A DNA stretch of 64,000 nucleotides, taken from assembly GCF_026240635.1 (NCBI RefSeq), contig NZ_CP110848.1:3677741-3741740 (forward strand). Reading direction: 5' to 3'. Shown here one piece after another: positions 46,066 through 55,449 of the stretch (position 1 is its first letter; the number at the start of each line of letters is the position of its first letter). The notes under the pieces were generated by a model. The model worked only from the letters and a program-made list of their open reading frames with translations, was not told the origin of the DNA and made no database searches. Made by a program: the position numbers and the translations under genes. Source of the stretch: Trichothermofontia sichuanensis B231. Lineage in GTDB: Bacteria; Cyanobacteriota; Cyanobacteriia; B231.

Positions 46066-48681
46066 TTATAACCGGGGCAACAACTGGGGCAATAGGTGAG
46101 CCGGAATATGGGAAAGGGCCAAATTTTGTCCTGCTAACCCGCATTCTTGGTAAAATGCTCGCACTGTTTGTACCACATAGCTAAATGCTGCCTGATACAA
46201 GTCCGGTTTTCCCTCCCAACCTCGGAGCGCTATCAGGTGCTGCACCAGTGCTGCTTCCAGATGTTGCGACTTCGCCGAGGCGTCTAGCTCGGCTTGCGGA
46301 TCGGTTGCCAGTTGGAAATGGGCTAACCCCAGATTGTTGTGGGTCGCATAGCGATCGAACGCCAGTCCCGCATTGGGTGACTGTTGTTGTAACTGTTCCG
46401 TGGCCGCGATCGCGCGCTCATAGGTTGCAATACTCTGACGCAGATAACTCAACCGCGCCTCGGCATCACTTGGCGTATGATTTGCCAGATGCCAATAGGC
46501 TGTTCCCAGGTTATTGAGCGTCGCCGCATGGGCTGCCGGGGCCGCTTCCGGTGTGCGATAGAGTAGGGCAACCTGATAGGCACTAATCGCCAAACTGAGA
46601 AATGCCTGGGGTTGTTCATGCTGGGCCAGATTCCAATATGCCGTCCCCAAATTATTCTGGATCATGGCATAGCCCAACGGATCGCGCTCCAGATTGTGAT
46701 ATTGCAATGCTTCTGTATAGGCCGCGATCGCCGCCTGCAGATGGATCGTAGGCCGTTCATATTGGGCCAAGTTCCAGTAGGCGGTGCCCAGATTATTTTG
46801 CGTCGCTGCATACTTCAACGGTTCCGTCTCCGCCTGCCGGTAGGTTAGGGCGGCTTGATAGGCTGCGATCGCCTGTTGGAGGTGCTGGGCTGGTTCTTGA
46901 TAACGGGCTAAATCCGCATAGGCCGTCCCCAGATTGTTCTGGATCATGGCCAGTGTCTGGGGCTGCGAGCGCGGATGGGTGCTGGCCAGAGCCTGCCGAT
47001 AAAGACGAATCCCCTGCTCCAGATAAGCCACGATCGCCGCAGGTTCACGAGCATGACGCGCCAACATCCAGTGGAAATTCCCCAGATCATTCAACACATC
47101 CGACCAGAGGGTCGAATCCTCATCCAACCAGGCCAACACCTGCTCGTAGGCCAGAATTGCAGCCTGTAAATTGGCCTGGGTGACCTCCCCCTGCTCCAGA
47201 CGATCGCGATAGAAGTTCCCTAATTCCAGATAAGCCGCCACCAACACCCTGGGTAATTCCTGCTGCTCATGCAGATGCTCGAGGTGGTGTAGCAATTGCA
47301 ATGCATGGGAATGGGGCGGTAGCACATCTTCCTGGCTAGTGGGCTGGGTGGCAATCGCCAACACCAACTCCGTTAACGCAGGGGGCACATGGCTGCGTGG
47401 GGCGGTCGGGGGAGCAGTCACCACCGCCTGGGTCGCCTCGGGCATCGTTGCAATAGCGGCTGTAGCTGCGGGCGATTCGCCTGCCGAGAGATCGCACGAA
47501 CTGGGGGAATCTCTGTGCTCAAGGGGAACGGCTGCTAGCCGGCGGGGACCTGCTGGCACCACCCCCACCGGTACCCTCGCCCCCGATGCCGGCGCGATCG
47601 GTACCTTCTCCCGTTCCCGTTGGGGTGGATGGGGGGGGTCCCGTTGCAAGCCAGGCGCAGGCGATGGCTGCGGTGGCCTAGGGGCAGGTGCTTTCGCAAG
47701 TTGGGATGCAGGCCAGGAGGCCGCCGGGGCTGACGGGTCCTCCCCTTGGGTCAGAGAGACGGGTGTCGCCGATAGAACATGCGTATCAAAGTTTACTTGA
47801 GGCATCGCCTGGGCTAGCAAAACCGATAATTGGCGGGTGAACTGATACAACAACTGCAAATTTGCCTCTGGTGGCTCGCCGCCCGGTAGCGTCGCCTGAT
47901 CTAACTGCGCCAAATCCTGCCTCAGAATGTCCCAAATCTGGCTAGAGAAGGCTACTGCCGGGTTCCCCTGCCGGGAGGCGATCGCCTCATTCAGGTTATC
48001 TAGCAGTACCATCTCTGGTTGGTCCCTAATTGGGAAGGCTACCGTGGGGTCACCAATAAACTCAAAAACCCCACTCCGCCATTTCCAAAACGCTGGCGCC
48101 GACTGCTGGATCGATCGACACCAGGGCCGTGACACCCACAGTAACAAACCTGACTCCAGCCTAGCCAATTGCTCCTCCGCCCCTTGCAGATAACTTAGAA
48201 ACAGCCGTTGCACCGCTAGGGGTTGGCGCGTCAACCGCTCAATCCCCAAGATTTGGAAGTGGGGCAGGGGGAGGCGGGTGCCTTGCGGCGACAGGGGGGG
48301 TGGGTTTTGGTTCACCCACTGGGCAATCTGAAGCAGGGGATTGGGATTATTCAGGTTAAGTCCCAAGCTGACGAAACGGGCATAGCTGGGACCCGCTTGA
48401 TTCTTCAGGGGAACTGCCTCACGGTTCCCAGACGGAGATCCGCCAGGAGTTGCGCCAGGAGAGACGCCACGTAGAACAGAGTCAGTGGGAGGGGTACCTG
48501 CGGCCAGTTCTGCCTGCAACCGGGCGGCGATCCGGTTCCGCAGGGCCAAATCATCGCACACCGCAATGAGCAACTGACGACGCAGCGGCAAACGGAAGGC
48601 CAGCTTAATGGCTTGATAAAGTTGGCGGTTATAACTGGCTACACGTTGGGCAGGGGTATCGCTCACAGGTCCAAAGTCCAA
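46066..48681 (-). CDS. Large TPR-repeat protein
   Basis: An 871-residue soluble protein in three parts. The N-terminal domain (about 1-330) has YNRQLYQAIKLAFRLPLRRQLLIAVCDDLALRNRIAARLQ and looks like the P-loop-less ATPase-type segment common in cyanobacterial TPR proteins. A low-complexity Pro/Ala region follows (about 330-450). The C-terminal half has about nine TPR units of the form NNLGTAYWNLAQ...LQAAIAAYTEAL. It probably acts as a scaffold. The start is uncertain: TTG at 48681 or GTG at 48666. It is monocistronic. Function unknown. Confidence 0.85.
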   Translation of the reverse strand: MDFGPVSDTPAQRVASYNRQLYQAIKLAFRLPLRRQLLIAVCDDLALRNRIAARLQAELAAGTPPTDSVLRGVSPGATPGGSPSGNREAVPLKNQAGPSYARFVSLGLNLNNPNPLLQIAQWVNQNPPPLSPQGTRLPLPHFQILGIERLTRQPLAVQRLFLSYLQGAEEQLARLESGLLLWVSRPWCRSIQQSAPAFWKWRSGVFEFIGDPTVAFPIRDQPEMVLLDNLNEAIASRQGNPAVAFSSQIWDILRQDLAQLDQATLPGGEPPEANLQLLYQFTRQLSVLLAQAMPQVNFDTHVLSATPVSLTQGEDPSAPAASWPASQLAKAPAPRPPQPSPAPGLQRDPPHPPQREREKVPIAPASGARVPVGVVPAGPRRLAAVPLEHRDSPSSCDLSAGESPAATAAIATMPEATQAVVTAPPTAPRSHVPPALTELVLAIATQPTSQEDVLPPHSHALQLLHHLEHLHEQQELPRVLVAAYLELGNFYRDRLEQGEVTQANLQAAILAYEQVLAWLDEDSTLWSDVLNDLGNFHWMLARHAREPAAIVAYLEQGIRLYRQALASTHPRSQPQTLAMIQNNLGTAYADLARYQEPAQHLQQAIAAYQAALTYRQAETEPLKYAATQNNLGTAYWNLAQYERPTIHLQAAIAAYTEALQYHNLERDPLGYAMIQNNLGTAYWNLAQHEQPQAFLSLAISAYQVALLYRTPEAAPAAHAATLNNLGTAYWHLANHTPSDAEARLSYLRQSIATYERAIAATEQLQQQSPNAGLAFDRYATHNNLGLAHFQLATDPQAELDASAKSQHLEAALVQHLIALRGWEGKPDLYQAAFSYVVQTVRAFYQECGLAGQNLALSHIPAHLLPQLLPRL

Positions 48682-48865
48682 GGGGAGTAGAGCATGACGC
48701 TTACTCCCGTATTCACCCGCGATCGCCGGAGGTCAGGATGAGACTTGACCTCTAGCCCATCTAGTTTTTGAACAACCTAATCTTTGCTGATTGTACTCAT
48801 CGTTGCTCAAAATCTTATCCCCATCAATCTGGCGATCTCCCAATAACCCAGCGCTTGCTCTGATC

Positions 48866-48915
48866 CGCGTTGACTGACCAATTTTTTCGCCTTGCGTGAG
48901 GACAGAGGACAGAAG
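48866..48915 (+). repeat. Repeat C copy 3 (short)
   Basis: GTTGACTGACCAATTTTTTCGCC, then GTGAGGACAGAGGACAGAAG. Truncated at the MITE-B. Confidence 0.5.
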
Positions 48916-49142
48916 TATAGTCAATCCCAATAAAAACGATACGGCTCTTCTGGGATTTTGGGGTAAACAGTATCAGCAACTACAAATAAACGATCGGAAA
49001 CGTTGAGTTTATGGTGGGGGCGCGTAGCGCCCCCACCATAAACTCAGGAGAGCCAACGATACAGTTTTTCACTCCCCTCTCCCGCTCTGGGAGAGGGGCT
49101 GGGGGTGAGGGGGCTGTTTCAGCCTAAATTGTAATGACTATA
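48916..49142 (-). mobile_element. MITE-B copy 10, interrupted by MITE-A
   Basis: The outer parts, TATAGTCAATCCC...AACGATAC and AACGATACAGTTTTTCACTCC...TGTAATGACTATA, join into a normal MITE-B if the 112-bp MITE-A and one AACGATAC are removed. Confidence 0.9.
48943..49054 (+). mobile_element. MITE-A copy 3 (112 bp, inside MITE-B)
   Basis: Ends GGCTCTTCTGGGATTTTGGG and ACTCAGGAGAGCC. Flanked by AACGATAC at 48935-48942 and 49055-49062. Its right-hand end has one change relative to the other copies (CAGGAGAGCC). Confidence 0.93.
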
Positions 49143-49180
49143 AATCCCTTCTTCCACCCGGATTGACTCTTGACAAGTCA

Positions 49181-50971
49181 CTAGCGTTTTACCAACTTCT
49201 TCGTGACTTTGCGTAACCGAATTGACTCTGGGGTAATTTCTAGCAACTCATCAGGACCAATGTATTCCAGCGCACGTTCGAGGCTCATATCGACAGGGGC
49301 TTGTAATTGCACCAATTCGTCCCCAGTGGAAGACCGGAAGTTGGTTAATTGCTTGGTTTTACACACGTTCAGCTCCAGATCCTGGGGCCGGTTGTGTTCA
49401 CCGACAATCATGCCCTTGTAGACCTTGGTGCCGGGTGTAATAAAGAAAACGCCGCGATCTTCAGCGTTTTTCAAGGCGTAGAAGGTGGCAACGCCTTCCT
49501 CAAAGGCAATGATCACCCCGTTGCGGCGGGTTTCGATATCGCCGCTGAAGGGCCGATAGTCCAGGAAACTGTGGTTCATGATGCCTTCGCCACGGGTCAT
49601 GCGCATGAATTCACCCCGGAAGCCAATTAAGCCACGGGCTGGGATAACAAATTCAAGTTGAGTCCGATTGTTAATGCCCACGCGCATATCCTGCATTTCA
49701 CCGCGCCGCTGCCCCAGCCGTTCGATACAACTACCAACGGCATTTTCGGGGACATCGAGCACTAAATATTCAAAGGGTTCGCAGGGCTGGCCATTGACTT
49801 CGCGGTAGATCACCTGCGGTTGGGAAACCTGAAATTCGTAGCCTTCCCGCCGCATGGTTTCAATCAAAATCCCCAGATGCAATTCACCCCGACCGGAGAC
49901 GAGGAAGCGATCGGGCGAATCGGTTTCTTCGACCCGCAGGGCGACGTTGGTTTCCAGTTCCCGCATCAGGCGATCGCGGACCTGCCGCGAAGTCACAAAT
50001 GTCCCTTCCTGACCGGCAAAGGGGGAATCATTGACCGAGAAGGTCATCTGCAAGGTGGGTTCATCGACCTTGATCAAGGGGAGAGCCTGGGGTTCGTTGG
50101 GACAGGTGATGGTTTCCCCAATGTTGGCCTCGGCAAACCCTGCAACAGCGACGATATTCCCAGCACTGGCGCTATCCAGTTCAACCCGCTTGAGGCCCTC
50201 AAAGCCCATGAGTTTGGTGATGCGTGCTTTGACGATCGCGCCACTTTCGGTCACTAAGGCAGCCTGTTGGCCGGTGGCGATCGTGCCGTTGTGAATGCGA
50301 CCAATGACGATCCGACCCAGGTAGTCGGAGTAGTCCAGGGTGGTGACTTGCAACTGGAGGGGTTTGTTCGGATCACCGATCGGGGGTGGAACGTGCTGGA
50401 CGATCGCGTCGAAGAGGGGTCGCATATCCTGGCTTTCGTCCTCTAGGTCAGCTTTGGCGTAGCCGGCAAGACCAGACGCAAACAGGTAGGGGAAGTCGCA
50501 CTGGTCTTCGTCGGCACCCAGTTCAATAAACAGGTCTAATACTTTATCGATCGCGCCGTAGGGATCAGCCTGGGGACGATCGATTTTGTTGACGACCACG
50601 ATCGGGCGCAAGCCTTTTTCCAGGGCTTTTTTAAGGACAAAGCGGGTTTGGGGCATTGGCCCTTCGTTGGCATCGACGATCAGCAGGCACCCATCGACCA
50701 TGCCCAGAACGCGCTCTACTTCACCCCCAAAGTCAGCGTGGCCGGGGGTATCAACAATATTGATCAAAGTATCGCCATAGCGGACGGCGGTATTTTTAGC
50801 CAGAATAGTAATCCCCCGCTCGCGCTCTAGGTCGTTGGAGTCCATAACGCAATCGGGGACAGCCTCGCCTTCACGGAAAATGCCGGATTGTTTAAGCAGG
50901 GCATCAACCAGGGTGGTTTTGCCGTGGTCAACGTGGGCGATAATGGCGACGTTACGAATGGGCAGGGACAT
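49181..50971 (-). CDS. typA: Ribosome-binding GTPase TypA/BipA
   Basis: A 596-residue translational GTPase. The GTPase domain has G1 [11 protein letters not shown]2 region ERGITI, G3 [14 protein letters not shown] and G4 NKIDRP. EF-Tu-like and EF-G-like domains II, III and V follow, and the TypA C-terminal domain includes [16 protein letters not shown] and [14 protein letters not shown]. TypA aids ribosome assembly and growth under stress. ATG at 50971 starts [17 protein letters not shown]; the frame goes eight codons further upstream. Intact, monocistronic. Confidence 0.96.
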   Translation of the reverse strand: MSLPIRNVAIIAHVDHGKTTLVDALLKQSGIFREGEAVPDCVMDSNDLERERGITILAKNTAVRYGDTLINIVDTPGHADFGGEVERVLGMVDGCLLIVDANEGPMPQTRFVLKKALEKGLRPIVVVNKIDRPQADPYGAIDKVLDLFIELGADEDQCDFPYLFASGLAGYAKADLEDESQDMRPLFDAIVQHVPPPIGDPNKPLQLQVTTLDYSDYLGRIVIGRIHNGTIATGQQAALVTESGAIVKARITKLMGFEGLKRVELDSASAGNIVAVAGFAEANIGETITCPNEPQALPLIKVDEPTLQMTFSVNDSPFAGQEGTFVTSRQVRDRLMRELETNVALRVEETDSPDRFLVSGRGELHLGILIETMRREGYEFQVSQPQVIYREVNGQPCEPFEYLVLDVPENAVGSCIERLGQRRGEMQDMRVGINNRTQLEFVIPARGLIGFRGEFMRMTRGEGIMNHSFLDYRPFSGDIETRRNGVIIAFEEGVATFYALKNAEDRGVFFITPGTKVYKGMIVGEHNRPQDLELNVCKTKQLTNFRSSTGDELVQLQAPVDMSLERALEYIGPDELLEITPESIRLRKVTKKLVKR

Positions 50972-51445
50972 AAGGCTCCAAGGTGCGCTGAGCAAGATGT
51001 GCGAGTTGAACGGCTGGGTCGGGGATGCAGGTTGAGAGCTGCAATCGGCCCAGGGATGTACATAAAGCTTAACAATTGTAGCGTAAAATATAAGGCAACG
51101 GTATTATTCCGTGTCGGTTCGGTTCCCTTAGCCGGCCTAGGCTAAAGTATCAAATTTTTCGATGGGTAATTAGGGTTTCGAGTTGCGGGCGAATTTGACC
51201 CCTGCGATCGCGGCAGAGGCTGATCCCGACAAAGGTATCAATCAGCAACATGAGGGGACTAACCTGGCTGACTGACCCATGTTTTGCCCTTGCACGAGGA
51301 GAGAGAACAGAGAACAGAGATAGTCGCTCAATTGTCCTCATTTCTTACTTCTCTAGCCTCACTCCTAAATGCCTTCTCCCACCAGGGGCGAAGGGACTTT
51401 AACCCCAAACCCTGGCTCGCAGGCTCCTCTCCCGCTCTGGGAGAG
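50972..51445. other. typA upstream region with repeat C
   Basis: Holds the typA leader and repeat C (51264-51390), then the CCTCTCCCGCTCTGGGAGAG hairpin into which ISAs1 is inserted. No gene is seen. Confidence 0.45.
51264..51390 (+). repeat. Repeat C copy 4
   Basis: CTGGCTGACTGACCCATG, CACGAGGAGAGAGAACAGAG, AACAGAGATAGTCGCTC, then a TCCTCATTTCTTACTTCTC tail. Confidence 0.6.
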
Positions 51446-52638
51446 CAGGGTGGTTGCATTTAGAGGGAGAAAAACCTTGCATCAGGAGCGCATAGACTAG
51501 CTGAAGTTGGTTGCTCAGCGCCCGCACCCCTGGCGGAATCGTCCGAAACGCTCGCTGACGCACGATCGTGATCACAAAACAATTCCAAATCGCCCAAATG
51601 CTCAGCGCCTTGCCCCCCGCACGCGCGGTATCTCCCGCAAAGTCAACACGCGCACCCAGTGTCAGCGGTTCTCAATGCCCCAATGCTCCTGAATGTGCGC
51701 CCAAAATGGCTCGGCACTGCCTTCGCGGTTGGTGATGTAACCCATACTCTCGCTAAACGCTTGACCCCCGCGCTGGCCCCAACGCTCAACCCGCATCCGA
51801 TGCTTGAGTCCTGGCCAGTGACGGCGCCAGGCCGCTGGGGCCGCATACACCGTTACCTGGCGATGGACCTGCCGCTGATATGAGGTATCCACCGGCTCGG
51901 CCTGACTGAGGCCATCACCCTGCTCAGGCATCTGCTGCAAGCTCCGATAGAGCGTCGGTTGCTTGGGCTTGAGGGCAAGCAGGTAATGTTGCTGCTGCTC
52001 AACCATTTGGGCAACCGTTTTTTTTGACAATGGAGGGCATCGCGGGTGAAGCTGAGCGGTTGCCCCGCCAACGCCGCCACCAACTGGCGCACGACCTCAA
52101 TCTTGCTGGTCTGCTGGTTCTCCATCACTTGTCAGTGCAGCACTACCCCTGTTTACTGGCTGAAGGCCGATACCGTCATCACCCAGTTTTGATCGGCAGC
52201 ACTGTAATCGGTCAGCGTACATTTGATGCTGTTGCCGTCGGCAGCGACCCAGGTTGGCGCCGAGACGGGGATAAAGTGTTGACGCCACTGATTAAACAAG
52301 GTTACCAACGGGGCAAAGTCAACGTGTTGCAACACACGGCGGAAAGTGGAATAAGAAGGGATGCGGGTGTCAGTCGGCACGTCTAACAGCGCGCAGAGGC
52401 TGGGCCAGTGCTGGTGCGAGCTCGGCTAAAGGCCGATAGCCGCGATCGCCACAGCGGGTGCCTAACAACACCCGCATCAGCACCAACCACAGGTGATGTC
52501 GTCAGCCTCTAGCTTTGGGGTAGTCAGGGATTGGCTTGAGGTGGGCGATGAGATCGAGGGTCTGCGGTTGCGTCATGGTTAGTCTAGAAGGCAGTTTAAC
52601 CCATCATCATTTTGCTCCCCACAAATGAAACCACCCTG
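51446..52638 (-). mobile_element. ISAs1-family insertion sequence, full length, decayed
   Basis: A 1193-bp element with terminal inverted repeats CAGGGTGGTTGCATTT (left) and, read inward, CAGGGTGGTTTCATTTG (right). It carries a broken ISAs1 transposase on the minus strand. The left end cuts a CTCTGGGAGAG hairpin and the right end continues into the rest of a MITE-B (to 52704). I could not define a clean target duplication. Confidence 0.85.
51475..52576 (-). pseudogene. ISAs1 transposase pseudogene
   Basis: Reading from ATG at 52576 (MTQPQTLDLIAHLKPIPD), the frame meets TGA after KARG. It then shifts several times. Recognisable parts are the HHLWLVLMRVLLGTRCGDRGYR segment, WVAADGNSIKCTL with the first catalytic Asp, DALHCQKK with the second, and HWGIENR with the Glu. 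After ENR comes TGA in frame, then a one-base deletion relative to the copy at 17537. The protein cannot be made whole. Confidence 0.85.
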
Positions 52639-52704
52639 CTCTCCCCCTGTGGAAGAGGGGCTGGGAGTGAGGCGGCTGTTTCAGCCTAAATTGCAATGAC
52701 TATA
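52639..52704 (-). mobile_element. MITE-B copy 11 (right part, cut by ISAs1)
   Basis: Starts at the hairpin next to the ISAs1 terminus and ends CCTAAATTGCAATGACTATA. Confidence 0.65.
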
Positions 52705-52734
52705 ACTCATCTACATTTCCTTCTGACCTCACGC

Positions 52735-52772
52735 CTCACCCAAAGGGGAACGCTCGGTCAGTCAACCCAATT
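52735..52772 (-). repeat. Repeat C copy 5 (fragment)
   Basis: On the minus strand: GGTTGACTGACCGAGCG, then TCCCCTTTGGGTGAGG. Confidence 0.4.
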
Positions 52773-52801
52773 TCCGTGTTAAGCAAACACCTTGGGAATA
52801 G

Positions 52802-52913
52802 GGTTCTTCTGGGATTTTGGGGTAAGCAGTATCAGCAGCTACAAATAAACGATCGCAAATGCTGAGTTTATGGTGGGGGCGCTACGCGCCCCCACCATAA
52901 ACTCAGAAGAGCC
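52802..52913 (+). mobile_element. MITE-A copy 4 (112 bp, perfect target duplication)
   Basis: Nearly identical to copy 2. Flanked by GGGAATAG at 52794-52801 and 52914-52921. The hairpin lies 11 bp after the stop of the last gene of the peptidoglycan-binding operon, where it would act as a terminator. Confidence 0.93.
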
Positions 52914-52924
52914 GGGAATAGTGG

Positions 52925-53884
52925 CTAAGAACTGTAGCTCTGCCAAATATGCACAAATCGGGTGAAGGTGGTCTCCGATAACTGGCTCTGGAGCCAAACC
53001 AGGGCACGGGTTTGATTCGGAAAGCGATCGGGTTGATAGGACTGACACAAATCCGCCAAGGAAACCGATGTGGGTTGGGGCGATCGATACACCGGATACC
53101 AGGTAACATCCTGCAGTAAGCGTTCCCAAGTCATGGCATCTACCTTGCCGGTGATGGGTAAGTGCTGCGACTGCTGGAACGATCGTACCGCCGCCGCTGT
53201 CTGGGGACCAAAGTGGCCATCCTCCTTTACCAGGGGATCAGCACCGCGCACATTTAACAATAACTGCAACACCTTAACGGCTGAGTTTGTATCCCCCAAC
53301 TGCAAATCCGGCTTGCGCGTTGTGTTCGAGGGAGGTAAACGACGGCTGCGGGCGGCCAGAACTGGTGACCAGCGCAACAGGGCTGACCAAGTCTGCTCAT
53401 CCACCCGACCCTCATCCGGCAGACCACACTGGCGCTGAAAAAACACCAACGCCCGATAGGTTTGCTCCCCAAACACCCCGTCTTCCAGGAGGGGGGGGAT
53501 CGTCCCACTGGCATTTAACAGCGCTTGCACTTCCCGCACCAGCAACCCCTGATCGCCATACAGCAGCAACCAGTGCCCCTTGCTTGGCCGCGTAACTGCC
53601 GCAACCGGTTCTCCCCCGGCGAAATAGGATAACAGTGCTGCATCTGAAAGGGATGGTGTCGACACACGACTGGCCTGACGTAAGGCCTCCCAAGTGGGGT
53701 GATCTACCCGGCCATTAGCCACTAATCCCTGTTGGGCTTGCAGCAGGCACACCGCTGAATAGGTGGAGTTGCCAAAATAACCATTTTCATCAATGCGAGG
53801 CACGATCGCCGCTGCATTAATCAGCCGCTGGAGTTCACGGACGGCTGCCCCTTGATCGCCGTAGGTGAGGACTGGATCTCGCAT
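52925..53884 (-). CDS. Triple peptidoglycan-binding-domain protein with Trp-Leu module
   Basis: A 319-residue protein with three PG_binding_1-like domains, about residues 5-72 (TYGDQGAAVRELQRLIN), 105-175 (LYGDQGLLVREVQALLN) and 195-262 (QLGDTNSAVKVLQLLLN). Each ends in a G-x-V-D-x-x-T-W-x-x-L type segment. A C-terminal module of about 45 residues follows: LADLCQSYQPDRF, then QTRALVWLQSQLSETTFTRF and HIWQS. No signal peptide, membrane helix or catalytic domain is visible. The ATG at 53884 starts MRDPVLTYG. It is last in a three-gene operon, 65 bp after its neighbour. Cellular location and ligand unknown. Confidence 0.85.
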   Translation of the reverse strand: MRDPVLTYGDQGAAVRELQRLINAAAIVPRIDENGYFGNSTYSAVCLLQAQQGLVANGRVDHPTWEALRQASRVSTPSLSDAALLSYFAGGEPVAAVTRPSKGHWLLLYGDQGLLVREVQALLNASGTIPPLLEDGVFGEQTYRALVFFQRQCGLPDEGRVDEQTWSALLRWSPVLAARSRRLPPSNTTRKPDLQLGDTNSAVKVLQLLLNVRGADPLVKEDGHFGPQTAAAVRSFQQSQHLPITGKVDAMTWERLLQDVTWYPVYRSPQPTSVSLADLCQSYQPDRFPNQTRALVWLQSQLSETTFTRFVHIWQSYSS

Positions 53885-53894
53885 TCTGTTGACT

Positions 53895-53948
53895 CCAATT
53901 GCTGAATTCAAAGTTCAAAATTCAAGATTCAAAATTCAAGATTCAAAG
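53895..53948. repeat. ATTCAA tandem repeat in operon spacer
   Basis: The 65-bp spacer is filled by six to seven imperfect copies of an 8- to 9-bp AATTCAAGA/ATTCAAAG unit. AT-rich against GC-rich surroundings. Confidence 0.7.
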
Positions 53949-53949
53949 G

Positions 53950-55308
53950 TCAAAACAACTCAGGCATTGGAACTCGATGGTTGGCTGAGGTTTCGTCCGC
54001 AGACCACAGGCGGGCGAATTCCTGGAGGACGGCGGCTGGGATTTGGGCTTGTAACCATTCCAGAGCCGCCTGTTGTTCAGGGGTGACGATCGCGTGGGTT
54101 TGCTGATAGGCCCGCAGCAGACTGAGTGGTTGGGCAGAGGCCGCGCTGGCAAGTGCCGAAACCGGATCAGCGCTAGCCGCCCTCAGTAGGGACGGGGGAC
54201 GGGTAGCCCTGTCCGGGGGATAGAGGTGGGGATTCCGCCAATAGGCAGCAAAATCCTGGAGGATTGAGGCCGGGATCTGGGTTTGTAACCATTGCAGAGC
54301 CTCGGCTTGATGCGGCAAATCTTTATAGTAGGCAAAGGCACTCACCCAATCGAGGGGTACCTGCGGATCATGGGTTTCCCCGCGATACCGTTGCGCAAAT
54401 TCGTTGCCCACCGTTGCCGACACTTGGGATTGAAGCCAGCGGATCGCGTCGCTGCGGTGATAACCGCCATAGGTTTCAGGGCCGTCTAGGCGGAAATAGC
54501 GGGCAACCTCAACCAGATCCACGTCCCCGTTGACCAGCGGATCGGGAATGGCCAGCCAGCGATCGGGGGGTTCGTCTAACAACGCTTGCCAGGTGCGATC
54601 GTCCACGCGGCCAGTCACTTGGGCAGCCCCAAAGCGCTTCAGTTGCAGATCGCGAACTGCCTGCTCAGTGATCGGGTCAAACTCACCGTTGACCACCACC
54701 CGCACATAGCCAAACTTATACTTCAGAAGGCGCTGCAATTGATGGACGGGGCCATCCGCCGTCGCTGTATCCTGGCTCCCGATCGCCAAAGGCGGACGAC
54801 GCAATTCCCCCTCCCCAGTCCCCTCGCTATCCAGGCTATAGACCAGATTACCCCTAGACTCATCCCTGGGTACCCCGATCGACCACTTGCTCGGCAGATC
54901 AGCGGCCAACGGTGGGACAACCGTTGCCGTGGCAGGGACTGTTAAGGTCGTAACATTGATTTGACCGGGCTGCTGCCATGCGTGTCCAAAGGTAGCTAGT
55001 AGGGTTGGGGCTTCACTCAAAAGCTGCTGCTCTAGCCAGAACAGCGCTGCCTCTCGGTGTGGCCCCACCCCGCTCGGTGATTCCCGCTCTTGACGATAGG
55101 TTTGACAGACGGTGCGGAAATCGATCGCGGGAGGCTGAACGTCAGTCGTTTGGTGCCACAAGCGGGAGAACTCAGCCAGCACGGCACTGGGTACCCGGAG
55201 TGGATTCTGCAATTGGGTATCCAGCCAGTCCAAGAGCGCCGTTTGTGCGGGCGATCGCTCAGGGTCGTAGGTTTGACACACCTCGATCAGGCTAACCGGA
55301 CTGGACAT
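53950..55308 (-). CDS. Protein with one peptidoglycan-binding domain and five Trp-Leu modules
   Basis: A 452-residue protein starting MSSPVSLIEVCQTYDPERS. Two modules are at the N-terminus (LIEVCQTY...ALLDWLDTQLQ...VLAEFSRLW and FRTVCQTY...ALFWLEQQLL...LLATFGHAW). One PG_binding_1-like domain sits in the middle (DGPVHQLQRLLKYKFGY...VNGEFDPITEQAVRDLQ). Three modules close the protein (AIRWLQSQVSATVGNEFAQRY, ALQWLQTQIPASILQDFAAYW, ALEWLQAQIPAAVLQEFARLW). The module consensus is A-L-x-W-L-Q-x-Q-(I/L)...(L/V)-x-x-F-x-x-x-W, two predicted helices. No signal peptide or enzyme domain. The ATG at 55308 is chosen because the first module starts there. Confidence 0.85.
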   Translation of the reverse strand: MSSPVSLIEVCQTYDPERSPAQTALLDWLDTQLQNPLRVPSAVLAEFSRLWHQTTDVQPPAIDFRTVCQTYRQERESPSGVGPHREAALFWLEQQLLSEAPTLLATFGHAWQQPGQINVTTLTVPATATVVPPLAADLPSKWSIGVPRDESRGNLVYSLDSEGTGEGELRRPPLAIGSQDTATADGPVHQLQRLLKYKFGYVRVVVNGEFDPITEQAVRDLQLKRFGAAQVTGRVDDRTWQALLDEPPDRWLAIPDPLVNGDVDLVEVARYFRLDGPETYGGYHRSDAIRWLQSQVSATVGNEFAQRYRGETHDPQVPLDWVSAFAYYKDLPHQAEALQWLQTQIPASILQDFAAYWRNPHLYPPDRATRPPSLLRAASADPVSALASAASAQPLSLLRAYQQTHAIVTPEQQAALEWLQAQIPAAVLQEFARLWSADETSANHRVPMPELF

Positions 55309-55449
55309 AAAGCAGCACCTCAACTTCTCACCAGGACATTCTTCACCCATTCAACCGTTCGCCAAGACTTGACGACTCAGCAGACTGCTGACGAGACGAC
55401 GCAAACGATAACCGTGTCCACAGGATAACCGCAGAATGCGCAGAATGCT

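Larger units (their letters stand above)
48682..49180. other. Gene-free stretch with nested MITEs
   Basis: Holds a short repeat C (48866-48915) and a MITE-B split by a MITE-A. No gene is seen. Confidence 0.5.

Noticed and set aside
51436-52660. Target-site duplication of the ISAs1 element
   Set aside because: Both flanks are parts of a low-complexity CTCTCCC hairpin, so any short match is not informative.
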